Assembly: GCA_036250225.1 (NCBI GenBank) | Contig: JAPZLL010000038.1 | Coordinates: 62,001 to 126,000 of the forward strand | From: Cercophora sp. LCS_1 | Taxonomy: Eukaryota; Ascomycota; Sordariomycetes; Sordariales; Lasiosphaeriaceae | DNA: 64,000 bases | Direction of reading: 5' to 3' | In this document: piece after piece, positions 33,604 through 44,860 of the stretch | Numbering within the stretch: position 1 is the stretch's first letter | Layout of the letters: every line of letters starts with the position of its first letter | The notes under the pieces: generated by a model | Databases searched by the model: none | Told to the model about the DNA's origin: nothing | What the model saw: the letters and a program-made list of their open reading frames with translations, nothing else | Program-made: the position numbers and the translations under genes

Positions 33604-36600
33604 TCACTGTCCCTCCTCAACACCCCCCGCGCCTCTCGACGGTACCGGCTCTGCGAGAATGACCGTCTCGACGCCCGCCGGGCTGCCCTCCTCCGGTCCC
33701 ATGGGCAGGCTGTCGATGTCGATAGCCATCCCAAGCAAGCTCCTTAGAACGACTTCGGCTCCCGCCTTGCTCATAACCTCGTTCCCCTCGTGGCATAGTT
33801 CCGAAGCCACGCACTCCACACACCCGCTCTGGCATCCACAACCCGCAACCCGTTCCACGGCTTGCTTGAGCAGCACGTCAACGAACTCAAATGCCTTAGT
33901 GTTGATACCAGAACCCCCGGCGCCCCCCTTCGCATCGTAAAAAGTCAGCCTCGCCGGCCTCTTCCGCTGCGTTTCTCGCTTTGCAAACTCCTTCAGGCTA
34001 TTCTTGCACTCAGTCCTCACATCGCCCGGCATGCTGATGACAAAGTTCGGGATCAAGCTCATGACAGCGTGCTGAGCCGCGTGAATGGCCCCGGCCACGT
34101 GTAGATGCCGGTTGACGAGAATGTCTAGGGCGACTTTAGGAACGTCAAGCCACATTCCTTTGCTGTGCCTCACCACGGGTGGATTGTCGACATGGACTGC
34201 ATCCAGAACCCGGTTGCGTCGATCAAACTTGAAGTATCCAAACACAACCTGCTTGATCCGGATAGCACCGTGGTACGCATTGCAATTTGAACCGGCGATC
34301 CGCTTGGTAGCTTCTGTCTCGACCGGGTCGATATCGGTGAAGTCGCGCTGTTTTGTGGTCCAGTCCACTTTGACCTTTTCCACGCGCGCCATCTTCCTTT
34401 CTGGGTTGAAATCTCGCACCAGGTATGTGTCCCCCTGGTGAAGAAAGATAGCGCCATCATAAATGGTAAAGGTAGCTCGAGAGGCATCCAACTCTTCTAG
34501 CACCACATTGCGACCATGAGATATGTCAACAATTGCGAAGTGCTCTTCCTCTGTGTCGCGGATGGAGACGAACTGCGATGGCGATGGCCGAAACCTATCG
34601 TGGCAATGGTAGAAACCGCTGTCGTCTGGAACGAGTCGGTCGGCGCACATCTTGAGCAAATCGGCACCAAAGTACTGGGCATCGGTGGCGGGGTTGATTG
34701 GCATCTCGTGGGCTGCGCATTGTATGTGGCCTTCCCGGACAAGCATGTTTTCAAGGTCAACCTGGAGCTCGCAGTTGGGCTTAGTAAACAGTTCGTCCGG
34801 GTTCTGCATGTAATGCTGGTCTGTTGCGAAGCAGTCGCCCACCAAGATGGACAGAGAGTCGTTGTTTCTTCGCCCTGCCCTTCCACTCTGCTGGCGTAGA
34901 TTCGCAATCGTGTACGGGAACCCCCAGGTCAAAACGCAGTCGAGGCTGCCGATGTCGATACCTAGCTCAAGAGCAGTAGTCGCAATGATGCCCATAAGTT
35001 TTCCTTCGAACATTTCCGTCTCGATACGTCGTCGATCTTGAGCGGTGTAACCTCCTCGGTAGCCCGTCACTCGGTTCACACACTCGCCGCGGCCGAGATT
35101 CTCCAGTTCGTGCCTCACTGCGCTCACCAGTTTCTCACACTGTTCGCGGACGCGACAAAACGCGATGACTCGGACGCCGCGTAGTATGAGTTGGCAGAAA
35201 AGCCGAGCGCACTCTGACTTCGCGTCACCACGGCCGCTAGATGGATCGCCCGGGTCTTTATATGGAGTGTTCCAGCACAAGAATTCTTTCCTCCCCGATG
35301 GCGAACCGTCAAAATCAACAAGAGTGACATCTTGGATGCCAAAGATGGTCTTGAAGTGCTCTTCCGGGTTTGCCACGGTCGCCGAACATGAGATGAACTT
35401 CACACGGCGGTTTCCAATGGCTGCGCATAACCTCCTAAGCCGTCTCATGATAAACGCAACGTGGGAGCCCATCATCCCGTTGTAGTAGTGCAGCTCGTCA
35501 ACTGCCACCGTTAGTCTCACCAACTCTCTAGATGCCGAAGATCCACGTACCAACGACATATTTAAGGTTCCTCAGGAAGCCTCTCCATCTTTCCTCCTGC
35601 GGCAGCATTGTCAGGTGCAGCATATCCGGATTGGTGAAAATAATCCTTGCTTCCTCCCGGATCTGGTTCCTCTCACCCATCGGCGTATCCCCGTCAAAAG
35701 TCTCGACAAGGACGTCTCCCATCCCCGGCATATAACTCATCATCTCCTTCAGACTCCGCTTCTGATCCTGCGCTAATGCCTTTGTCGGAAAGATGTACAT
35801 CGCTCTCGTTTCGCTGTCTCTTTCCAGTGCGTGGAGGACCGGAAGCTGGTAGATCAATGACTTACCGGAGCTAGTTGACGTCGCTACAACAACGTTATGG
35901 CCGCCGTGTAGCGCGTTGATAGCCTCGGCCTGGTGTGCGTACAACTGAGTAATATTCCTAGCGTTGTAGAGCGCGTTGACGAGGTCCTGGCTTAGGAGGA
36001 AGTCAAGGTCCCCGTACACAGCTGGTTGCGGTTCGAATACGCGGTGCCCGTCTGGGACAACCTGACCAGTATACCAGGACAGAGATTTCAACTCGGAGAC
36101 TATTTCGGGGATGGATTTGCGTTCTTTTGGGATGCTTGATGGAAGAGTGGCAGTAAGAAATTGGCGCAAAGGGTTATCGACGGGAGCTGAGGGTCTGGGG
36201 ATAAATATCTCCGCCTCGCTCTTGAGAGTAATCTCGGGATCCGTCTTGTCGGAAACGCAGCGATTCAGAAAGCGATTGATCGCCTGGGTGAATTTAGTAT
36301 TGCGCTTTTCGATGAGGTTCATCATCTGCTTCTGACTGAAGACGGGCATTTTCAGTGCCTCGTCCCGTAGTCGACGAGTTGGGTTCGTCGGCTCGCCCGT
36401 CTTCTTGTCGGCCACCTGGCGTTTGAGGTCTTCGTCGATGAACTCAAAGTAGAGAACCTCCCTTCCCATCTCGCCCTCGCCGACGCCCAATCCTTCAAAC
36501 CCCGTCATGCCGCCAACAGAAGCATCCGGCGCAAAACTCGAACCTCCTCGGTACCCTCCCGTCTGGAAAGCATCCACCTTCTCCGATCCTTTGGCATCGA

Positions 36601-37024
36601 GCTGTAGCATCAACTCGTCAACAAAGGCAAAGCGGATCCCCTCTGGACGCAGCGCAACGACCGCGGCGACCTCCTCGATGGCGAGCGGCCGCTTGATATT
36701 GGACTCGACAGCGGAACGCATTGTGTCCAGCGTGGTCACCACATGTTTGCGGGCGCTGCAAAAGGTGTAGATCAAGTTCAAAGCACGGTGCGTTCGCTCG
36801 AGTTCTTTGAAGGTGTCTGGCCACTCGATGACGCACTCCACGGGCGGTTCTTTGGGCGTCGGCGTCTTGCGTTTTCGTGATACTTTGGCGGTGCCGACGT
36901 CTTCAGATAAATCACTACCACCCGCTGAGGCGCCATTGTCTGGGCTGCTTCGTGTAGTTCTCTTGCGCTTCCGACTGTCTTGGGACGGCTCCGGGGTGCA
37001 ACGATGCGCCGGGTTGGCAGACAT
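33604..37024 (-). CDS. hrq1: RecQ4-like DNA helicase HRQ1 with DUF1998 domain
   Basis: 3'-5' superfamily 2 helicase involved in genome maintenance and crosslink repair. Exons 37024-35551 and 35501-33604; 1123 aa. The N-terminus has a basic, probably nuclear-targeting segment (SRKRKRTTRSS, VSRKRKTPTP) and a conserved helical region with WPDTFKELERTHRALN. Helicase motifs: QAEAINALHGG, Walker A STSSGKS near residue 378, FPTKALAQDQ, FTNPDMLH, the DELH box near 494, SCSATVANPEEHF and QQSGRAGRR near 694. The C-terminal DUF1998 has CGCQSGCVECV near 1047, probably a zinc-binding Cys cluster. The single 49-nt intron (35550-35502) sits just before motif II and is confirmed by the restored LKYVVVDELHYYNG. 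ATG 37024 is the first in-frame AUG. Confidence 0.93.
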
Positions 37025-37739
37025 CTTGGAAACCTTGCAGTTGTCTGCGGCCAGCGCAATTTTAAGGAGATAGGGTTTCACGCATTGGATGTGCTCCAGG
37101 GACAAAAGGTACCGGTTTAGAATAAAGCCGCGTCGTGCGTGTTGCGAAACCACACCCCCACCATTGAGACGCGAAAGTGGCGGGATAGCACGTGCCGTGT
37201 CCTGGCTGGGGACCAGGCAAAAAGAAAGCAACTGTCTCGAACCGAAAAATACAACACAGATGCCGGCATTGTCAGCCGAGCCGCCACTTATACGTCAGAT
37301 CATCATTATCATTGCATTTGCTCTATGGAAGCAGGCTTTTGGATGCAGACCCCCCACAGGCCTCCATCGCCATCTCATCTTAGATTGATGGGAAACCGAC
37401 TGCTTGACAAAAGAGAGTGCCCAGGAATGGCCACATGCTCAGGGCCCCAAATGTTCCTTTATATACACACGATGCTAGCAGTTGCTCGTCCCCAGCCCCC
37501 CTATCATGTCTTCCTTTCCGCAACACTGCCGGCCATAACAAAAGTGGAATCGCATAATCCAGAGTGACATGTAAAAGAAAGCCTCCGTGCCTTTGCCGAG
37601 TATGCTCCGTGCTGTTCCTGTAGCCAGACTCCCCTTCCACGTTCTAAAAGCAGAAACAAGCAGAGCCAAGTTCCAAAACGGTCGTAGCTCTCAAGAAGCT
37701 GTGTCGACTGACAGAAAAGAAAACCGCAGCGCCCAATGT
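37025..37739. other. Intergenic: HRQ1 promoter and Ran-binding gene 3' flank
   Basis: No gene is supported. A CACGTG core lies near 37189-37194 on the HRQ1 side. Otherwise nothing distinctive. Confidence 0.5.
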
Positions 37740-39463
37740 TCAGATGTCTGACAGTTGCTTCTGAATCATCTCCATAAGTTGTGTGAACAGTGTAGCATTG
37801 GAATCGCTCATCTGCAATGTGTCAGCCAATGTGCTCTCAAAGCGATGACATGGTTACTTGCCTTCATTTGAACTTGCTTTGCCTCGCCCTCATCAAATGC
37901 CGTAAACAACACAAATGCCGCCTTCAGCTTTTGGTCGAGCCTGAAAGTCATGGCCGGTACGACAACCGTGTTGAGAATGACACGAAGGGTGTGGTCTTGT
38001 CGCATAATCAGTCGCACACACTTTCGGTGGCCGTTCTCATCCACTTCATCTTCGAGGACCGATGCATCAAAACTATGCGGGTCCACGTTTCCAAAGTCGT
38101 CCAGTTCAATCGTCGACTTTGGCACGTTGACCTTGAGCATGCCACCGCCCCTTTCCTTCCAACCCACGCCCTTCTCCATCATAAACATCTTGGTGCGGAC
38201 GGCTAGAAGGGTAACCTCATCACCCTCACCGTCATCGACAACGACTAAGGGGTTGTAAGCAGACGAAATCAAGCCAAGGACTGACAGGCAGGGCCACACT
38301 TACTCTTCTGTAACCTAAGTTTTTTCTTCTCCTCGGTAGAAGCCTTCTCGGCCTCCTTTTCCTTCTCTTTCTCGGCATCCTTACCCTCCTCCTTTTCCGA
38401 ACCACTCTCTTCTCCATCACCCTCTTTGTCGGATTCATCTTCTCCATCGCTCTCGGGTGCCCCAAACGGCTTTGCAGGCTTGTCGCTCTTGAGAGACTCG
38501 CCAGGTTTGCCAAACGTCGAAAGCTTGGCACCGGAAAGTGCACTGCCACCGAAGGAACTGGTAAAGGGGCTGCCGCCAAAGACCGATCCTGTGGGTTTAC
38601 CGCCGTTCACAGCGAATGGCGAAGGGGACGATAAAGCCCCGCTAGCAAAGCTGAGCTTCGGCGCTGCTGACAGAGGGAGAGCAGCTCCAGAAGCGGCTGG
38701 CTTAGATCCACCAAGAACGCTGAATGACCCTAATGATGACCCAAACAAGCTGGGCTTACCGGCACCACTTAGCGAACCAAATGGCGATGTTGTCGACGCA
38801 GCCAATTTGGCAAATCCCGATGCAGCAAAGGCCGAGGCTGATGTCTGTGGCTGTTTACCTTCCCCGCTGGTCCCGTTCTTGCTCGACTCCTTGCTGACCT
38901 CCGCTGTCTTGTCTAAGCTCGATCTCGAGGACGCAGATTCCTGTTCTTTGTCAGTATAAGACGCAGCGAACCATATGACGTGGAACACTGACCACACCAT
39001 CCTGCGAGCGCCTTCTTGTCGTTTCCGTTTCGCGGTCGCGTGGTCTCTTCTTTTCGGGCTCAGACTCTTCCGTTCTGCTCTGAGCGTCTGCGGCATCATA
39101 ATCGGCGGGCTTGCGGTGTCCCTCACCTGAGGTCGCCGAGACGGTTCCGTCGGCAACAAGTTCGTCGTGCGCTCGCTTCTTCTTAGGCGACGACACATAT
39201 TCCTTGAGTCTTTCTTCCTCCTTTGGCGAGAGATCCGGAACGTGGCCAGGGTCTGTGTCGGGGGTCGCTACCCTTTCCTGATCCTTATCGTCGTCCTCAG
39301 AGCCGCTCTGCTGTTGCGGATCGCCATCGTTCTGCTGCTGCTGCCCCGCGTTCAATTTCTCGGAAATAGATGTCTGCTTGAGCTCCCGGCGCGCGGCCGT
39401 CGTCTCGGCGTCTTCCTTGGCGGGCGCCACAGGGTCTGGTATTTCGCGGGCGTCGTCGGTCAT
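37740..39463 (-). CDS. Ran-binding protein with FG motifs, RanBP3/Yrb2 type
   Basis: Nuclear transport cofactor; RanBP3/Yrb2 proteins bind Ran-GTP and assist CRM1-dependent export. Exons 39463-38993, 38940-38304, 38244-37862, 37811-37740; 520 aa. N-terminus acidic and Gln-rich with a basic cluster SPKKKRAHDE (about 94). The middle has spaced FG motifs (SPFGS, SLFGS, SVFGG, SSFGG, STFGK, KPFGA, about residues 190-330). An acidic Lys/Glu block follows, then a C-terminal Ran-binding domain with GDEVTLLAVRTKMFMME and GWKERGGGMLKVNV. The last intron (37861-37812) has a GC donor, AAG|GCAAGT. For the first intron I prefer donor GTCAGT with a CAG acceptor (38992-38941) over alternatives with weaker sites. 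A Nup50/Nup2-like role is the main alternative. Confidence 0.82.
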
Positions 39464-40357
39464 GTTGTGATGCCAGCGTGGGGTTTTCGGTACGCAAGGC
39501 TTTCGAGGCGGTGTTGTTGACTCCGGAAGTGACAGCGTGCAGCTGCGATTTGAGTAGGTCCGTAAAGCAAACGTCGGTCTCGGTAAAGGCGCGGATGCTT
39601 GAGGTTCCCCTATGCAAAGATTCGAGGTGAAAATCCGGGGAGGAGGTGCAGCAGCAAAAGTTGTTCAGGGTGAGGCCCCAGAAAGAATCTCCATCGGGGT
39701 GGGGGGCACGGAATCAACGGGGGTTCGCTGTGTTGTCGTGGTTTGGGATGATGCAAAGAGAGCCAAAACTTCAAGCGACCAACGAGCAACGGAATCCAAA
39801 AACCGAACGGCCGAAAGTTACGGTAAATCCACTGGCTGCTCGTATGTTTTCACGCGCTTGGGCGGAAAGGCCAGTGAAAGTGGGCTTAGGCCAATCGGTG
39901 CGGAAAGAGGTGCTGAGCACAGGCGATGAATAGCGGGAAAGATTGGCTGTCAGCGGCTGAAGGCGCTGGGGACGAAATCACACAGGTCTTGGCGAAATCG
40001 TTGAGCTGGCAAGTTGGCGCCTGTCAGCAGGTGCGCTCCTGGTTTGGGTGTCAAACATGCCGACTTTGGGCGTCAAGACTACCGGCCTCGCAGTCGACCT
40101 CACAGAATTCGCGAATGAGTGTCACAATCCAAAACCGAAATCCCCGAGTTTGGCCCGCCAAGTCAATAGTTGTTTGTTTATACTAAATATCCCGACCTGT
40201 GAAATATGAATGCAACACGCTCCCCCTAACCCGGCCACCAAATTCAAGCTTTGCTTCCTAAAACTGGCCAAGCCTTAGTGGAATATAACAGACCGAAGGG
40301 GTGGGCTCTCAAATGCCCAGGTCAAACAAAACATGCGCACCTTCCTGAGCAGCTGCA
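39464..40357. other. Intergenic: Ran-binding gene promoter and 3' flank of repeat protein
   Basis: No gene is supported. Open frames at 39612-39933 and 39926-40186 look random in composition. The left part should be the promoter of the Ran-binding gene. Confidence 0.5.
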
Positions 40358-42176
40358 TCAGATCCTACCCCTTCCCTCTTCGGCAGCGACAATGTCGCCC
40401 ACCATTTGAGCCACGTCTCTGAACGACGAAATTTCCTGCGACATGGTCATTTCCTCCTCCAAGCCTTGTTTCTCGTCGGCAGCCTCTCCTTCATCGTCCC
40501 CATCCATGATATCCCCCTTCTCGTTTACCACAACGCCTTCCTGGCACCCCCTCGCTTCATATTCCAACAACAGACCTGCCTTCTCCCCCTGGTGCGCCGC
40601 ATATCCAAACCCGCTTTCACCCTCATCGTCACTCTCATCGGGTCTCATGCGGTCCAAGAATGCCCTCCATCTCCTTCTCATAGCCGCTCTCTTGGCCCGG
40701 CATCTCGCTCTCCGCATCTCACGTCTCTCGGCCCACGTTATGTTGCCCCGTGAGTGGCAGCGGGCTCGGAGCGCGACTACCAAAAGGAAAAATAGTGTGA
40801 TCATGATGCCAATACGCATAAGTGGATGCAGGGAGTAAAAGAGGGAATGCGGCTGGTTTTGGTCGATCGAGGCATGTTCATGGGCGTCAGTGGGCCAGGA
40901 GAATGGAGGACGACCAAAGGGTGGACGATCAACCGGTGGCTTCCCATGAGGAGGCCTTTCGAACGGAGGATTACCGTGTGGGGGCTTTCCGTGTGGGGGC
41001 TTTCCGTGTGGGGGCTTTCCGTGTGGGGGCTTTCCGTGCGGGGGTCTACCATGAGGAGGCTTGCCATGAGGAGGACCGTGAGGGGGCTTGCCGGGGCGAT
41101 GGTGAGGGCGGCAGAAGAATGGCGGGCGGTGACCGAAGGGGGGGTGCGGGTGGCTACCGTTGCCGTGAGTATGGTTGCCGTGTGGGTGTCTCCACCAAGG
41201 AGGAGGGAATGTGTGGTTCCCATGGGTACGGTTCCCATGGGTATGATTCCCATGAGGATGCTTCCACCAGGGAGGCGGGAATGTGTGATTCCCGTGTGTG
41301 CCGTTACCATGCGTTCGGTTGCATCCCTTGCCTGGCCAGCGGCCTCTCCCAGGATGACCTAGGCCAATGATACGGTCGAAGAGACCTCTCAGAGAGCACC
41401 ACAGTCCCTCACAGGCAGGGGTGTCTTCCTCGCGAGTCTGCTGATTTTCCTCCTCGCCGTTGGCTATCTGGTTGAGGAACGCCTGTTTGAACTGAATCTC
41501 GCGCTCCAGCTCAGAGGCCATCTCGCGCAGAAACATCAAATCGGCAATGTCCTCATCCAAGTCGTCTGCCAGACTTCCCCAAGCGAGGGCAGAGTTGGTG
41601 GTGCTGTCGTAACCGTCGTCATCACCATCATTGGATAGGTGGGTGAGAACCGCAGGTCCAGCAACATCAAAAATCTCAACGGGAGCAATCTCTGAACATC
41701 ATGTCAGTCGGCCTTTTTTTCTCTCTCAAAATGGCAATAAACTGGAACTCAGTAGATAGCAGAGCGACCACTTACGCCGAAGACGAATTGTAAGATCGAC
41801 ACCATCGATGTCCAAACCCTGTACGGAATCGAGTGAAAGCATGAGCAGAATCTCTTCGCCCATGCAGAGCGTCTTCCACTGGCCAAGTGCTTGGAGGTTA
41901 TCGTGTAGCGTAAAGGTAGAAGCGTCTCCAGCAATAAGCGGTTCGCCTCCGATAGTGGCATTTAGTCCACAAGGCTCACCAGACTCGTAGACATCGAGCC
42001 GGAAACTCTTCACGCAATTGTTAGCTTGTTCAACCACCAAAAGTGACATCTTGCAAAGCCCATACCAGGAAGTCCGCATCCCTACTCCCCTGAAGCTGGA
42101 CGCCCGCCGAGACAACGGAAGCGGCCCTCGCTACAACTGGCACCAACCACAAGGCCGGGCTTGCGAACCCGCGCAT
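40358..42176 (-). CDS. Secreted/type I membrane protein with His-Gly-Asn and Pro-His-Gly-Lys repeats, function unknown
   Basis: Not recognised as a known family. Exons 42176-42066, 42007-41776, 41691-40358; 558 aa. Visible parts in order: a signal peptide (MRGFASPALWLVPVVARAAS, hydrophobic core, cleavage near 20-25); a folded-looking ectodomain (about 37-115) with SFRLDVYESGEPCGLNATIG; an acidic linker with DDLDEDIADLMFLREM and helical EREIQFKQAFLNQI; a repeat zone (about 238-305) with eight N-x-S/T sequons and two copies of HGNHTFPPPWW; PPHGK repeats (about 315-365); one membrane helix MRIGIMITLFFLLVVALRA (about 395); an Arg-rich juxtamembrane stretch; and an acidic cytosolic tail. The PPHGK part is encoded by exact 15-bp DNA repeats. 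Intron 1 appears to end in AAG. The topology resembles fungal cell-surface sensors; histidine density would suit metal or pH sensing, which is inference. Confidence 0.75.
40981..41040. repeat. 15-bp tandem repeat, four units, inside the His/Pro/Gly repeat protein
   Basis: Four head-to-tail copies of GGGGCTTTCCGTGTG, the last with one change, encode consecutive PPHGK units on the minus strand. Diverged related units flank them on both sides. A 15-bp unit keeps frame whatever the copy number. Confidence 0.9.
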
Positions 42177-43187
42177 CGTCAGTGGCGACAAAATAAACTG
42201 GTGCACAGCTTAGGCAGAACAATTTGATAATTACAGCTAAGTCAACACAAGATAATTGACTGTGACCAAGGTCGGAGGGAAAGAGTGAAGCGAAGAAACA
42301 ACGGGAAACCCAACTGATAAGACAGCCCGGTGGTCGGACATCGCAAGCGAAAAGGTCCGACGCTCGCTGACCGTTTTGGGAAGGGTGTTGCGCAATCCAC
42401 CCCTGGCAGTGCTCGCGACCGGGAAGTTGGGAGACCAACCAAACCCATCGGCGAATCAGGGCTGATGAGCTGACGAGTCCACTTCCCCTCTTTGGGCCTG
42501 TGGTGGACTGATCAAAACATGGCCAAGTGGGCAGGTTTTTGAGGCCGGTGATGGAAGAATGATCTGAAAAAAGTGATTATTGTACGGTCGAAGCGGTTCT
42601 GTCGAAAGGACCTCCGTTCCATCTCCCACGATCAGAACAGTTCACCTCAGGGGTCTAAAGGATCCTCGAGGTCCACAAAGTATTGTGGCAAGAGGCCGTG
42701 AGATGCATCCACCCTTTTCGTCAAGAGAAACAACTAGAAACACATCTCCGAGATTTAGTCGGGGATTCGAGGAGTAGGCATCGTAAATGCAGGAGCTTGG
42801 GCTATTGGACGGTTGTTACTCGCGGTTTATTTATATTTGCCCAACATGACAACCTAGCATGCCAAATCTACAAAGTGCCCCCAAAGAGACTCAAATAACA
42901 CGCTATCGCTTTGCTCATCTATGATCATGATCGATCCTCGTGTGTCAGTTGGTGTGGCCACACATTGACCAGTGGAATCCAAATGGAGGTAATCATCAAG
43001 CATTTGTGAACAGAAGATACTCTGGTAACCTGTGGTGTCCTTCAGGACGCCGTTGGTCCCTAAAACCAGACTCGAAACACAAATAGGGCTACCTACTCAA
43101 ACGCCATCGACTGCCGCGCAAATTATGTTTCCTCGCTGTACTTCCCTCCCCAGCGAAGCGAATTGTGTGTCTTAGCGATTCCTCAGC
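42177..43187. other. Intergenic: promoter of repeat protein and 3' flank of E3 ligase gene
   Basis: No gene is supported. A CTACCTACT element lies at 43089-43097. Short open frames show no features. Confidence 0.5.
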
Positions 43188-44860
43188 TCAAGGCGGACGT
43201 CGGCGGTCCGAGCCGCCAAAACCCCTACCGAAATGATCTCTCAGCCAGTTGATCGCGCCGTGACCGCCAGTCTGTGTGCTCCGACTATCACTCTCACGGG
43301 TTTCTCGGTTATCCTGACCCTGAGAAAAAGTCAAGTTGCTGTATGAATCGTTGCGGTTACGATCGCGATCGTATGGCGAGACTCCAGAATCCTGATCCTG
43401 ACCGATCGACGGGCTCCTAACCCGTGTCCTCGAACTCCCCTCACCATAATTGCTCGGGCTAACAGGCGACAAGGAGTTTCGGCGGGGCAGGGTCGTGTAA
43501 GGCTCAGTTCTGAAGCCAGCGGCGGTCCGAATGGCTTCCAGGCGGGCCGTGTTTTCTCTCTGGCTGCGCACCGGTCGTTGTGGGGTGCTCCGCGGCGGAT
43601 TGAAGAAGCTCGCAAAACTAGGCGGCTGGTCAGACGACGTGGGTTGAGTTGACTGTTCTGGTTGGGGTCGCGACTGGTTGTAACTCCTGTTGTTATTGTT
43701 GCCCTGGCTCTGATCCCCGTCAATCGACGCTCTGCAAATAGGGCAAGTGTTGTGTTCCCTGAGCCACAATGTGACACATTCTCCATGAAACCAATGTGTG
43801 CAGGGTAGAACCGTGACTTCATCGCCCTTGTGAAGCTCGTCGATGCAGATTGTACACTCCGCTTTGCCTTCAGGACCAAGCATGGTTTCATCAATTCGCT
43901 TCTTGGCAAGACTCTCGATTGCGCCTTGAGATGCAGGTGGCGCAGCATTCGACTGGGGATTTGCCTCCATGAGTGCCGTGATAATGCGATCTAGTTCCTC
44001 CTGAGTGCGCACTGCATCACCGTTACCGGGCCCAGGTATCAATGCCGCCAAGAAGTCATGAAGCCGAAAGCCTGGGACCGGGCGGTCGCCGCCAGCACCA
44101 GCTCGATTGGGGTCGTCGAGATTGGGGGGAGCGCCATTGCTCATGATCTGGCTGAGTAGTCTACAAAGTAGAGTTAGAGAGCCAGTGCCAAAGGGTTGGG
44201 TGCTGAGGAAGGTGGACAGGCGTACCTAGGAAATGCGGAGGCACCCTCCGCGCCTCCCGGAATTGTGGTACTATAAAATGTGAAGCTGGTTGTGCCATTA
44301 TCCGTTCTCCAAGTACGAGAGTAGCCGGAGGTGCCTCCTTCTTGCAGGCGAGAGCCAGGAGGAAATAGGAGAGTGCTGAAGGGATCGTGTTCGCCGCCTG
44401 GACTGGGTGGAAAGCGCGAGCTTGGCCGGCTTCCATGGGGCGGCCCGCGGTCAGTTCTGAGCATGTCGGCAAAGCGGCGCAAGGTTTCGGCATCTCTGCT
44501 TCCTTGGTGAGAGAAGAGTGGACTGTGTCTCATGTGATTCTCGATGTCATCCTCTTCAGGGTCCGAATCCGAGTTGTCTCGACGGCGCTGGCCAAAGCCA
44601 AAGGTCCCAGGTGAAGGTGGAGGAGGAAGTTCGTTTCGGATATCATTCGCGGGGTCAATCTAGAACGACCGTCAGGCACGTATCAAGCTTGATACGGTTT
44701 GGAGTTTCCTTACTATCTCGGTGACCTCGTTCCTACAACGTGGGCACTGCAAGCTCTCACGCTCGTCGCGATACCACTCGTGCGCGCAGCCGTAGCAGTA
44801 CACAACCTCTCGGCCAGAGGTAGCATCCAGAGGACGGCGACGGGATCCATAGGACGACAT
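43188..44860 (-). CDS. RING-H2 E3 ubiquitin ligase, RNF115/RNF126-like
   Basis: Probable cytosolic/nuclear E3 ligase of the RNF126 group, which handles mislocalised proteins and trafficking cargo. Exons 44860-44714, 44659-44226, 44160-43188; 517 aa. The N-terminal zinc ribbon reads YCYGCAHEWYRDE and LQCPRCRNEV (Cys pairs at about 22/25 and 39/42), the substrate/BAG6-binding type finger. A long polar segment follows with PFSTLLFPPGS. The RING-H2 is at about 320-365: CTICIDELHKGDEVTVLPC, HWFHGECVTLWL and CPICRASI, with the C3H2C3 ligand order. The C-terminal 150 residues are Ser/Gln/Arg-rich and disordered, ending INWLRDHFGRGFGGSDRRRPP-like. The first intron ends TTCTAG and the second TTTGTAG. 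Pairing of N-terminal ribbon and C-terminal RING makes the assignment good. Confidence 0.89.

Noticed and set aside
38941..38992. Alternative splice choice (GTGTGG donor with AAG acceptor) in the Ran-binding gene
   Set aside because: The GTCAGT donor with CAG acceptor gives the same frame with better signals, so this intron was not counted among the AAG cases.
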